DNA from: Shewanella pealeana ATCC 700345
GTDB lineage: Bacteria; Pseudomonadota; Gammaproteobacteria; Enterobacterales; Shewanellaceae
Direction: 5' to 3'
Assembly: GCF_000018285.1 (NCBI RefSeq)
Contig: NC_009901.1
Span: 2,603,001-2,667,000, forward strand
Length of the DNA stretch: 64,000 bases
Position 1 is the first letter of the stretch. The number at the start of each line of letters is the position of its first letter. A model generated the notes under the pieces. It saw only the letters and a list, made by a program, of their open reading frames with translations. It made no database searches and had not been told where the DNA came from. A program made the position numbers and the translations under genes. Shown here piece by piece: positions 1-8,042 of this stretch.

Positions 1-1
1 T

Positions 2-118
2 TGGTCGCAGCGACCCAATACAAACGAATTACCCAATGTCGCAACGCCTGCACCTATAGAGCAATTTTTAAACATGATGCGTAAAGATACTCCGGCACCA
101 AAGATCCGGGTGAAGTAG
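2..118 (+). other. possible 3' end of an upstream gene
   Basis: An open frame enters from the left edge and stops with TAG at 116-118; it reads like protein (a Pro/Ala-rich stretch, then a basic tail). The same frame continues open after the TAG from 119 to a TGA at 185-187, which overlaps the GTG start of the next gene. This could be the tail of an upstream gene, or of one broken by a nonsense codon. I do not recognise it, and it may be chance. Confidence 0.2.
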
Positions 119-183
119 TGGTTTGAAGCTTACATGGACAGCGATTACATGCAAATTAACGTCACCATTGATAAGGACATGAT

Positions 184-2049
184 GTGAAAATTAAAAACCA
201 CAGTGGAGTGCCCTTGGCCTCCATGGAAGAGACTCAGGCAAAGAGTGACAAACGATCGAAAGCGGCGCAACTTATTAAACCTTATGCAAAATATACAATC
301 GCAGACAGGGTAGAACAACAAGCGCAGTCGCAACAGGATAAAACATTTCTTGTTTATAATGACCAGCACTTTAGTTACGCAGAAGTCGATCAACGTGCAA
401 ACCAAGTGGCCAACTTAGCTGCATCTCGAGGTCTAAATGCTGGAGATGTTTGTGCAATGGTGCTTGAAAATCGGCCCGAGTTTTTCTTTATTTGGTTTGG
501 ATTGACCAAATTGGGCGTCATTGTCGCGTTTATTAATTCACAGGTTCACGGGGCTCCTTTATCCCACGCGATTAAAGAGACTGAAGCAAGCGCCGTCATA
601 GTCGGTGAAGAGTGTGCCCACTTAGTGAGTAAGACTATCAGTGATATTACAGATTGCTCGCTGTTACAGGTGCCACTTTGGTTAGCTTCTGATGTCGAAA
701 AAACTGCAGCCAACAAAGACCTTGAATGCTTTGATAGCAATTTAGCCTTGAATTATATGGATTACAGTCGTGAATTTGATTCAAGGGTAGCCCGAAAAGA
801 TATTACCGCAGAAACGCCGAGTTTACTTATTTTCACCTCTGGAACAACAGGCCTACCCAAAGCAGCCATATACAGCCATATGCGTTGGTTATGTTCTGGT
901 GATGTGATGTCGGTGACAATCGATGCAACTGAATCTGATGTGTTTTACGTCTGCCTGCCTATGTATCATGGCGCAGCGGCAACGTCAGTGACTTCAACCG
1001 CTTTAGCGGCTGGCGCAAGTATTGTGGTTAGGCGAAAATTCAGTGTGCGTGAGTTTTGGCCGGATGTGCAGCAAAACGGGATTACCGTATGTCAGTACAT
1101 CGGTGAGATCTGTCGCTATTTACTCAATTATGACGACAGTAAAAATCAAGGCCAAGGAGTAAAAGATCATACTTTACGCTGCATGCTTGGCGCCGGTCTT
1201 AGTGCCGAGTCTTGGTTGAGTTGGATTAACAAGTTTGGTGAGATGGACATTTATGAAGGTTGGGGCTCCACAGAGGCCAATACTAATTTAATTAATCTAG
1301 ATAACTACATAGGTTCATGTGGCAGAGTAGCAGATTGGAGCAAGACCAATTTTCGCCTGGTTAAATTCAACACTGATTTAGAATGCCATGAAAAGGATGC
1401 CGATGGCTTGTATGTGCCTTGTAAAAGTGGTGAAGTCGGCGAGGCGATAGGCATGATCATTAATCATCCAGAGTTTGGCGGTGGCCGCTTTGAAGGCTAT
1501 ACCTCGAGTAATGCAACAGAGAAGAAGATCCTTGCTGATGTATTTACCCAGGGCGACGCATACTGGCGTTCAGGAGACTTATTACGTTTTGATGACAATG
1601 GCTATTTTTATTTTGTCGATAGAATAGGTGATACCTATCGCTGGAAAAGTGAGAACGTGTCCTCACAGGAAGTCGCAAATGAATTGAGTGGATTAGCAGG
1701 ACTTGAATTGATCAATATCTATGGTGTTCAAGTACCTGAGCATGAAGGCAGAGCCGGAATGGCAGCAATCGTTATGCAACAAGGGAAAGATTTTGACCCT
1801 AATGCGTTTTATGCACTAACAGAGGCTAAGTTACCTCGTTACGCTGCGCCACAATTTGTCAGAGTCAGCAGTGTTGCAGACATGACTTCAACCTTTAAGC
1901 TACGTAAGGTTGATTTGCAAAAACAAGGATATAACCCAATTGGTTGTGACGATCCTATTTATATCCGCAATGATAAATTAGAGACTTATGTACGCTACTC
2001 CGATGAGGCGTTAACAGCAGTCGGTTTACCGCCGTTTAAACAAGTGTGA
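184..2049 (+). CDS. FATP-type acyl-CoA synthetase (steroid acid CoA ligase candidate)
   Basis: This is an ATP-dependent acid:CoA ligase of the ANL superfamily that should activate a carboxylic acid to its CoA thioester. The AMP-binding P-loop TSGTTGLPK lies at about residues 218-226. The downstream QYIGEICRYLLN segment and the DRIGDTYRWKSENV hinge are typical of the FATP/FadD6 branch, which in animals includes the bile acid CoA ligase. Its 621 residues are near the usual length for that branch. The start is GTG, 6 bases after AAGGA; an in-frame ATG at 223 is an alternative. It heads a three-gene block with an aldolase and a hydratase, so a steroid side-chain acid is the most likely substrate. 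The usual HIP-CoA ligase (FadD3 type) is absent, so this enzyme could also activate HIP. Family assignment is firm; substrate is inference. Confidence 0.85.
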   Translation: MKIKNHSGVPLASMEETQAKSDKRSKAAQLIKPYAKYTIADRVEQQAQSQQDKTFLVYNDQHFSYAEVDQRANQVANLAASRGLNAGDVCAMVLENRPEFFFIWFGLTKLGVIVAFINSQVHGAPLSHAIKETEASAVIVGEECAHLVSKTISDITDCSLLQVPLWLASDVEKTAANKDLECFDSNLALNYMDYSREFDSRVARKDITAETPSLLIFTSGTTGLPKAAIYSHMRWLCSGDVMSVTIDATESDVFYVCLPMYHGAAATSVTSTALAAGASIVVRRKFSVREFWPDVQQNGITVCQYIGEICRYLLNYDDSKNQGQGVKDHTLRCMLGAGLSAESWLSWINKFGEMDIYEGWGSTEANTNLINLDNYIGSCGRVADWSKTNFRLVKFNTDLECHEKDADGLYVPCKSGEVGEAIGMIINHPEFGGGRFEGYTSSNATEKKILADVFTQGDAYWRSGDLLRFDDNGYFYFVDRIGDTYRWKSENVSSQEVANELSGLAGLELINIYGVQVPEHEGRAGMAAIVMQQGKDFDPNAFYALTEAKLPRYAAPQFVRVSSVADMTSTFKLRKVDLQKQGYNPIGCDDPIYIRNDKLETYVRYSDEALTAVGLPPFKQV

Positions 2050-2061
2050 TCAGGAGGATAA

Positions 2062-3273
2062 ATGGGACTATTAGGTAATGCAGCCATCGTAGGAGCTGCT
2101 CAGTACAAACCTGAAAAATATCAAACAGCGCCACAGATGTTCCATTTGGAACAAGTCGCCGACTTAGCCAATCAAGCGCTACAAGATGCGGGTTTAGGCC
2201 TAAATGAACTCGATGGACTGGTGATCAGTGGCCCCCAGTTCCATGAAGCATCCATTTTTGTGCCTGCCATGGCGGCCGAGTACCTGGGAATAGAGGTTAA
2301 CTTTGCAGAAGTGGTTGATCTTGGCGGCTGCACATCAGTGGGTATGATTTGGCGCGCCGCGGCAGCCATTGAGTTAGGTCTTTGTCAGGCGGTGCTGTGT
2401 GTTATCCCCGCGCGGATGGCGCCTTTAGCCCCCAATGAAGATCCAGCTTGGATGGCCGAAGCGATGCGCTACGGCGGCCATAGTACCGCTTTTGGTGCTC
2501 CAGAAGCTGAATTTGATATTCCATATGGTCATGTTGGGCAAAATAGTGGTTACGCTATGATTACACAGCGCTACGCGGCCAAATATGGCTATGATCCTGT
2601 GGCGATGGCAAAAATTGCTGTTGATCAGCGTACCAATGCTCAGTATCACCCCGATGCGATATTTAATGGCAAAACCTTAAGTGTTGAAGAAGTACTTGCC
2701 AGTAAAAAGGTTGCAGAACCCTTACATGTTTTAGAAATTGTCATGCCAGTTGCCGGCGGCGCTGCTGTTATTGTTGCTTCAAAAGAGTTGGCTGCTAAAG
2801 CAAAAAATCGTCCCGCTTTTGTGACTGGATTCGGCGAGCGCTTGTCATATAAATCTCCCTCGTATGCGCAAGAGATGACGGTAACACCTTTAGCACAAGC
2901 CGCTAAGCAGGCTTTCACTATGTCAGGTCTAAAGCCTGAGGATATGCAAGCCGCTCAAATTTATGACTGTTATACCATTACAGTTTTACTTTCGCTTGAA
3001 GACGCAGGTTTCTGTCCAAAGGGCGAAGGAATGAAGTTCGTCAGGGAGCATGATCTGACGTGGCAAGGTGATTTCCCGCTTAATACTCATGGTGGTCAAT
3101 TAAGCTTTGGTCAATCAGCCTCAGCAGGCGGAATGTCGCAAGTTATTGAAGCATTCCATCAAATTTCGGGGCGTGCAGAGGGGCGGCAAATTAAGGATTG
3201 TGACAATGTTTTTGTCAGCGGTACTGGCGGCGTGATGAGTGAGCAAGGCGCACTGATTTTACAAGGAGGCTAA
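2062..3273 (+). CDS. thiolase-superfamily lipid-transfer/aldolase protein (Ltp2/Sal1-like)
   Basis: This 403-residue thiolase-fold protein is of the SCP2/lipid-transfer type. Known relatives (Ltp2, Sal1) cleave beta-hydroxy steroid acyl-CoA thioesters by retro-aldol reaction together with a DUF35 protein. A cysteine sits in GGCTSVG (C90), but the second half lacks the usual thiolase GHP and C-terminal CxGGG motifs. Instead it has YDCYT (Y300, Y303) and THGGQLSFG (341-349), typical of the non-thiolytic branch. The start follows an AGGAGGATAA ribosome site, 12 bases after the ligase. The next gene supplies a DUF35 domain, the known partner of these aldolases. Aldolase rather than thiolase is my preferred reading; a degradative thiolase is the alternative. 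Confidence 0.75.
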   Translation: MGLLGNAAIVGAAQYKPEKYQTAPQMFHLEQVADLANQALQDAGLGLNELDGLVISGPQFHEASIFVPAMAAEYLGIEVNFAEVVDLGGCTSVGMIWRAAAAIELGLCQAVLCVIPARMAPLAPNEDPAWMAEAMRYGGHSTAFGAPEAEFDIPYGHVGQNSGYAMITQRYAAKYGYDPVAMAKIAVDQRTNAQYHPDAIFNGKTLSVEEVLASKKVAEPLHVLEIVMPVAGGAAVIVASKELAAKAKNRPAFVTGFGERLSYKSPSYAQEMTVTPLAQAAKQAFTMSGLKPEDMQAAQIYDCYTITVLLSLEDAGFCPKGEGMKFVREHDLTWQGDFPLNTHGGQLSFGQSASAGGMSQVIEAFHQISGRAEGRQIKDCDNVFVSGTGGVMSEQGALILQGG

Positions 3274-4211
3274 TGATGAGCAGTTTTAAACCATTGCCAT
3301 TGGCAACAAAAATTTCTATGCCTTTTTGGCAAGCATTAAAAGAACAAAGTATTCAATTACAGCAATGTAATTCATGCGACGGTTGGGTCTTTTTTCCTCG
3401 TAATCATTGTAGTCATTGCTTAGCGCATGACTTGACGTGGAAACCCGTTAGCGGCGATGCAACTTTATATACTTATACCGTTGCCCGAGTACCGACTATG
3501 GCGGAATTTAAAGACGAGTCCCCACAAATTCTCGCCGTTGTAACGCTTAAAGAAGGGGTGAGAATGAATACCACCCTTGTTGGCGTGCAAGAGAAAGACA
3601 TCATGGTCGGCATGCACTTAAAGCCTGTATTTGACCAAGTTGATGTCAAAGGTAATACACTTTTAAGGTTCACCAGTGTTGATAGCGATTTAAGTGTTCT
3701 AGAGTATCAAGACCCTCTGGCTAACCTAGCTAGAAATAGTCAGGGACAAGTTCAGGTACCAATTACCAATTTAGCTGCACTGAATGCGTTAGTGACCGAT
3801 GAGTTTTCTCCATGGAGTGAGCCGTTAACGGTAGATCAAGGCTTGATTAATGGGTTCGCTGATCTTTCTGGCGATGATTATTGGATCCATACCGACCCAG
3901 AAAAAGCCGCTAAAGAGAGCCCGTTCGGCACGACGATTGCTCATGGCTCGTTAGTGCAAGTGTTACAGTCACGGTTGCCACTGACCTTGCCATATGAAAT
4001 TGTGGGTTTTAATACCATGGTTAATTACGGTTCAGACAGATTGAGGTTTCCGACCCCAGTCCCAGCTGGCGCACGGATCCAATCACGCGCTAGAGTTAAA
4101 TCGGTAGCCTCTACCCATAAGGGACTGCAACTTATCCTCGAAGTCCATATTCATTTAGTCGATAACGATAGGCCTTCAGTTATCAATGAATTGGTCATTT
4201 TCTACCGCTAG
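3273..4211 (+). CDS. DUF35 (Zn-ribbon/OB-fold)-MaoC hydratase fusion
   Basis: This is a two-domain protein of about 312 residues. The N-terminal part is DUF35: a zinc ribbon with C32/C35 and C46/C49, then an OB-fold to about residue 135. The C-terminal part (about 185-312) is a MaoC hot-dog hydratase with the SGDxxxxHxD motif (D201, H206) and a following IAHG. MaoC hydratases add water to the enoyl-CoA; the aldolase (previous gene) plus DUF35 then split the product. Fusing the two joins sequential steps. In the actinobacterial protein ChsH2, as I recall, the order is MaoC then DUF35; here it is reversed. The first ATG overlaps the thiolase stop (TAATG); the second ATG at 3276 has better spacing to AGGAGG. 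A terminator follows. Confidence 0.8.
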   Translation: MMSSFKPLPLATKISMPFWQALKEQSIQLQQCNSCDGWVFFPRNHCSHCLAHDLTWKPVSGDATLYTYTVARVPTMAEFKDESPQILAVVTLKEGVRMNTTLVGVQEKDIMVGMHLKPVFDQVDVKGNTLLRFTSVDSDLSVLEYQDPLANLARNSQGQVQVPITNLAALNALVTDEFSPWSEPLTVDQGLINGFADLSGDDYWIHTDPEKAAKESPFGTTIAHGSLVQVLQSRLPLTLPYEIVGFNTMVNYGSDRLRFPTPVPAGARIQSRARVKSVASTHKGLQLILEVHIHLVDNDRPSVINELVIFYR

Positions 4212-4236
4212 TTTTCACTTTCCCCATTTAGCCTTG

Positions 4237-4263
4237 GCCGAGTTAACCGCTCGGCTTTTTTTT
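4237..4263 (+). terminator. Rho-independent terminator
   Basis: GCCGAG (4237-4242) pairs with CTCGGC (4250-4255), followed by eight T. It closes the three-gene block and separates it from the hsaC-ipd operon, whose own promoter should lie between about 4264 and 4402. Confidence 0.8.
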
Positions 4264-4402
4264 GCTAAAAATTAATAGTCCCCATTAGTTCGAGTTAAAT
4301 CAGTCGGTTATATCATAATCCTTTTTTTAGTCTTAACGGACGATGAAGCTATTGATGCTGTTCAAGATAATTGAATTCATGCAGAAAAGGAGACAAACAA
4401 CA

Positions 4403-5305
4403 ATGGACATTAAAGCACTCGGCTATTTCGTTGCACAAACTGATGATCTCGCACAATGGCAGCAATATGCTGAAAATGTATTAGGCATGATGGTCACATC
4501 AGCCCCTGGCGGCGGTCTTTACTTAAAAATGGATGACCGACCTTACCGCATGCTAATTGTTGAGGGCAGTGATAAGCGTTATCTAGCGTCAGGATGGGAG
4601 CTTGCTTCACAAGCCGCTTTTAACACTGCGATTGAATCTTTAAACGCAAAAGAGGTGAGCTGGGAAGAAGGTAACGCTGCCGAATGCTTGCAGCGTGGTG
4701 TGCAGCAACTTGCAATAGTCATTGACCCCGCGGGCAATAGACACGAATTGTATTGGGGGCATAAATCTGATTGCCAACCGTTTATTTCACCTCAAGGTGT
4801 ACCAGCCTTCCTTACGGGTGATATGGGATTAGGTCATACGGTTTTGCCAGCGCCTAATTTCGATGAGACATACGCATTTATGACAGATGTCCTAGGTTTT
4901 GGCTTATCCGATATATTCAATTTCAAACCCTCGCCAGACGCCGAGCCCATTCGTATTCATTTTATGCACTGCAATAACCCTAGACACCATAGCTTGGCTA
5001 TTTGTGAGTTTCCATCGCCAGTAGGCTGCGTGCATGTCATGGTTGAAGTGGAGTCAATGACAGAAGTGGGCCGCGCCCATGATAGGCATCAAAATCACGG
5101 TGTTGCGCTATCAGCCACTTTGGGTCAGCACCTCAACGACAAAATGACCTCTTTTTACATGAAAACACCATCTCAGTTTGATCTTGAGTTTGGTTGCGGC
5201 GGTTTGCAAGTTGATTGGCAGGACCATTGCGCCTTTGAGTTTACTCGAGTGAGCATTTGGGGCCACGATTTTTCAGTTGGACAAAATCAACAAGGAGCCG
5301 AGTAG
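4403..5305 (+). CDS. hsaC: extradiol ring-cleavage dioxygenase (HsaC/TesB type)
   Basis: This type I extradiol dioxygenase should cleave the catechol formed from the aromatised steroid A ring (3,4-DHSA), giving DSHA. It is built of two vicinal-oxygen-chelate domains. Numbered from the chosen start, the Fe(II) ligands appear to be H145 (LGHTVL), H211 (CVHVMVEV) and E262 (DLEFGCGG), with the active-site histidines at 195-196 (NPRHHSLA). The 300-residue length matches the family. ATG 4403 is preferred over the in-frame ATG 60 bases upstream because it has an AAAAGGAGA site and the N-terminus then begins like HsaC (IKALGYF). ipdA begins at the next base. The hydroxylase (HsaAB) and hydrolase (HsaD) that flank this step are not in the window. 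Confidence 0.88.
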   Translation: MDIKALGYFVAQTDDLAQWQQYAENVLGMMVTSAPGGGLYLKMDDRPYRMLIVEGSDKRYLASGWELASQAAFNTAIESLNAKEVSWEEGNAAECLQRGVQQLAIVIDPAGNRHELYWGHKSDCQPFISPQGVPAFLTGDMGLGHTVLPAPNFDETYAFMTDVLGFGLSDIFNFKPSPDAEPIRIHFMHCNNPRHHSLAICEFPSPVGCVHVMVEVESMTEVGRAHDRHQNHGVALSATLGQHLNDKMTSFYMKTPSQFDLEFGCGGLQVDWQDHCAFEFTRVSIWGHDFSVGQNQQGAE

Positions 5306-6181
5306 ATGAATAAATTACAAACCGTAAAGCAAATGGTCGAACAGCTCGAAGACGGCATGACTATCGGTATCGGTGGTTGGGGACCAAGACGAAAGCCGAT
5401 GGCGCTAATTCGCGAGATCCTTCGCTCAGACTTAAAAGATCTCACCATTGTTGCCTATGGCGGTGCAGACGTTGGCATGCTTTGCGCTGCCAATAAAGTA
5501 AAGAAAGTTATCTTCGCATTTGTATCTCTTGATTTTATTCCCCTCGAGCCCTTTTTCAGAAAGGCTCGTCAAAATGGTGACATCGACATCATGGAAATTG
5601 ATGAGGGAATGATGTTGCTCGGCTTACGGGCTGCAGCATGGGGTTGCCCATTTATACCGACTCAAGTCGGCTTAGGTACCGATGTCGTTAAGGTTAATCC
5701 GGACTTAAAAGTCATTGATAGCCCCTATGACGATAAAGAGTGGGTAGCCATGCCAGCATTGAAGCTCGACGCGGCACTGATCCATGTCGATAGAGCCGAT
5801 GTTCGCGGTGTGTGTCAAATCACTGGACCCGATCACTATATGGATGATTGGTTTGTTAGAGCGGCTAAAAAAGCCTTGGTGACCTGCGATGAACTTGTGG
5901 GATCTGAAGTATTTAACGACCCTAATGCAGCACGCTGTGTTTTTTGGGAGCGTAGCCTAACAACCGCAGTCGCCCATGTCCCCGCGGGTGCTCATCCAAC
6001 CTCTTGCGCGCCTTTTTACGGTTTTGATACCGCCCATTTTAAAGAATACAACGCTTGTGCGCGTGACGGTGGTTTTGAACTGTATTTCGATAAATATGTA
6101 AAAGATAAGTGTGAAAATGATTATCAAGCGTTAGTCGGCGGGGTAGACACCATAAAACAATTAGCCTTACCGGTTTACTAA
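5306..6181 (+). CDS. ipdA: CoA-transferase-family ring C hydrolase, alpha subunit IpdA
   Basis: This is the alpha subunit of the heterodimeric IpdAB enzyme, which hydrolytically opens the last steroid ring (COCHEA-CoA) late in HIP breakdown. It has the class I CoA-transferase fold. GIGGWGPRRKPM (21-32), YGGADVGMLC (51-60) and the acidic IDEGMM segment (98-103) match what I remember of mycobacterial IpdA closely, and 291 residues is the expected size. The start directly abuts the hsaC stop, with AAGGAG upstream. It is followed by ipdB, with ipdC and echA20 further on, as in other steroid degraders. A glutaconate-type CoA transferase is the broader alternative, but the neighbourhood makes IpdA very likely. 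Confidence 0.9.
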   Translation: MNKLQTVKQMVEQLEDGMTIGIGGWGPRRKPMALIREILRSDLKDLTIVAYGGADVGMLCAANKVKKVIFAFVSLDFIPLEPFFRKARQNGDIDIMEIDEGMMLLGLRAAAWGCPFIPTQVGLGTDVVKVNPDLKVIDSPYDDKEWVAMPALKLDAALIHVDRADVRGVCQITGPDHYMDDWFVRAAKKALVTCDELVGSEVFNDPNAARCVFWERSLTTAVAHVPAGAHPTSCAPFYGFDTAHFKEYNACARDGGFELYFDKYVKDKCENDYQALVGGVDTIKQLALPVY

Positions 6182-6255
6182 ACATATCAACGACAGCAGC
6201 GCCTTGAATACATTGCGAGGCGGTCAAATTTTGCAGCAAGGAAAAGGATAACACG

Positions 6256-7086
6256 ATGACTATAGCGAAAGAGTACAGCTTAGCAGAGCTGATGATATGC
6301 GCCGCTGCAGAGGCATTTCGCCATGATGGTGAGGTACTTGCAACCGGTATTGGGCTAATTCCTCGCCTTGGTGCTAGTTTAGCCATGAAAACTTTTAACA
6401 GCGATCTGATGATGACAGACTCAGAAGCTTATTTGTTGTCAGAGCCAAATCCGGTAGGGCCAAGAGCTGATAATTACATTCAGCAAAATGAAACATGGAT
6501 GGGTTTTTCACGGATTTTTGATAATGTTTGGAGCCGTAAGCGCCATGCGATGGTAGGCCCGACTCAAATTGACCAATTTGGTCAGGCAAACATTTCAGCA
6601 TTAGGCAGTGACTATAGTAAGCCAAAGGTGCAAATGCTTGGCGTAAGGGGCTTTCCTGGCAACTCAATTAGCCACCCTAATTCGTTCTTTGTACCAAGCC
6701 ACAATACTCGTGTTTTCGTAAAAGGTGAGTGCGATATGGTGGCATCGATTGGTTATAACCCTGAACGGTTGCCAAAAGGCTACCGACTCGATGATATCGA
6801 TATACGCCTAGTGATAACCGATCTATGCGTGATGGACTTTAACGGCCCGGATCACCAATTACGTTTAGTGAGTCTGCATCCCGGGGTCGCGCTTAATACG
6901 GTTATTGAAAATACAGGGTTTGCAATAGACATTGCGCAAAATGTAAAGACAACACCGCCGCCAACCGTTGAGCAACTCGCTATTATTGCCGCGTTAGATC
7001 CGCATAACTTAAGAGCAAAACAACTTAAAGACAATCCTCCTGGTGATAGAACCACTAGCGCCAAACTCGTAGAAGAGGTGGCCTAA
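6256..7086 (+). CDS. ipdB: CoA-transferase-family ring C hydrolase, beta subunit IpdB
   Basis: This is the partner subunit of IpdA in the COCHEA-CoA hydrolase. The protein has 276 residues with the CoA-transferase beta fold. A GIGLIPRLGASLA stretch lies near residue 30, VGPTQIDQFGQAN near 95-107, and GVRGFPGNSISHP near 125. A 74-base gap from ipdA contains no gene; an AAGGAAAAGGAT ribosome site precedes the ATG. Its stop overlaps the next start by one base (TAATG), so translation is probably coupled. Pairing with ipdA is the main reason for the name; the fold alone would only say CoA transferase. Confidence 0.88.
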   Translation: MTIAKEYSLAELMICAAAEAFRHDGEVLATGIGLIPRLGASLAMKTFNSDLMMTDSEAYLLSEPNPVGPRADNYIQQNETWMGFSRIFDNVWSRKRHAMVGPTQIDQFGQANISALGSDYSKPKVQMLGVRGFPGNSISHPNSFFVPSHNTRVFVKGECDMVASIGYNPERLPKGYRLDDIDIRLVITDLCVMDFNGPDHQLRLVSLHPGVALNTVIENTGFAIDIAQNVKTTPPPTVEQLAIIAALDPHNLRAKQLKDNPPGDRTTSAKLVEEVA

Positions 7087-8042
7087 TGTCTAACAATACA
7101 GCTCACAGTGAAGCGGCCCCGCAAACTACGGATAACCAACTAGCCGCGCTTGATGTAAGTCAGCGCGAAGATATTGATGGCGTCGTGTTTTATGAGGTGC
7201 GGGAACAAGTTGCAATTGTAACCATGAATCGCCCCGAATATAACAATGCACAAAATTCGAAAATGACCTACGCGCTCGACGCCGCTTTTAAACGAGCGTG
7301 CGACGACGACAAGGTAAAAGTGATCATACTCGCCGGTGAAGGTAAGCACTTTTCAGCCGGACATGACATCGGCACCCCCGGACGCGACGTTGACCAAGAG
7401 TTTGATCGTGCCAGTCTTTGGTACGATCACAGCAATAAAAGCGGCGGTGAGTTTTTATATGCGAGAGAGCAAGAGGTTTACTTAGGTATGTGTCGTCGCT
7501 GGCGTGATATGCCGAAGCCGACCATTGCTATGGTACAAGGCGCCTGTATCGCTGGCGGGCTAATGCTAGCCTGGGTATGTGACCTAATTATCTGTTCTGA
7601 TGATGCCTATTACTGCGACCCAGTTGTTCGAATGGGGATCCCAGGCGTTGAATATTTTGCGCACGTGCATGAGCTTAACTCTCGCATTGCAAAAGAGTTT
7701 TTATTCTTAGGCGACAAAATGAATGCTCAGCGTGCTTATGAGTTAGGCATGGTGAACCGAATTTTTTCGAGGAAAGATCTCACTAGCGAGACGTTAACCA
7801 TAGCTAATAAAATCGCCCAAATGCCACGACTTGGTTTGCAACTAACTAAGCAAGCGATTAATAACGCAGAAGATTTGATGGGCAAACGTAGCACTATGGA
7901 TATGGTTTTTGGCTTACATCATTTTGCTCATGTTCATAATGAGTCAATATCCGGAGACAAACTCGGTGGCTTTGATGCAAAAGCGATGGCAAAAGCCAAC
8001 AAGGCTGCCAGCGGTGCAGAGAAGTGCAAGGAGACATCATGA
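7086..8042 (+). CDS. enoyl-CoA hydratase/isomerase-family protein, atypical active site
   Basis: This is a crotonase-fold protein of 318 residues with a non-conserved N-terminal stretch of about 35 residues before the fold starts. The oxyanion-hole segments are present (HFSAGHDIG near 95; ACIAGGLML near 155). The two glutamates that activate water in ordinary hydratases appear replaced: the GGCEL-type position reads GGLML and the QPE-type position reads CDPVV. It may therefore be a hydrolase, an isomerase or another specialised crotonase in the ring C/D pathway rather than a simple hydratase. It is coupled to ipdB by TAATG and overlaps ipdC by four bases. Related genes occur beside ipdABC in other steroid degraders, to my recollection. 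Family firm, reaction unknown. Confidence 0.8.
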   Translation: MSNNTAHSEAAPQTTDNQLAALDVSQREDIDGVVFYEVREQVAIVTMNRPEYNNAQNSKMTYALDAAFKRACDDDKVKVIILAGEGKHFSAGHDIGTPGRDVDQEFDRASLWYDHSNKSGGEFLYAREQEVYLGMCRRWRDMPKPTIAMVQGACIAGGLMLAWVCDLIICSDDAYYCDPVVRMGIPGVEYFAHVHELNSRIAKEFLFLGDKMNAQRAYELGMVNRIFSRKDLTSETLTIANKIAQMPRLGLQLTKQAINNAEDLMGKRSTMDMVFGLHHFAHVHNESISGDKLGGFDAKAMAKANKAASGAEKCKETS

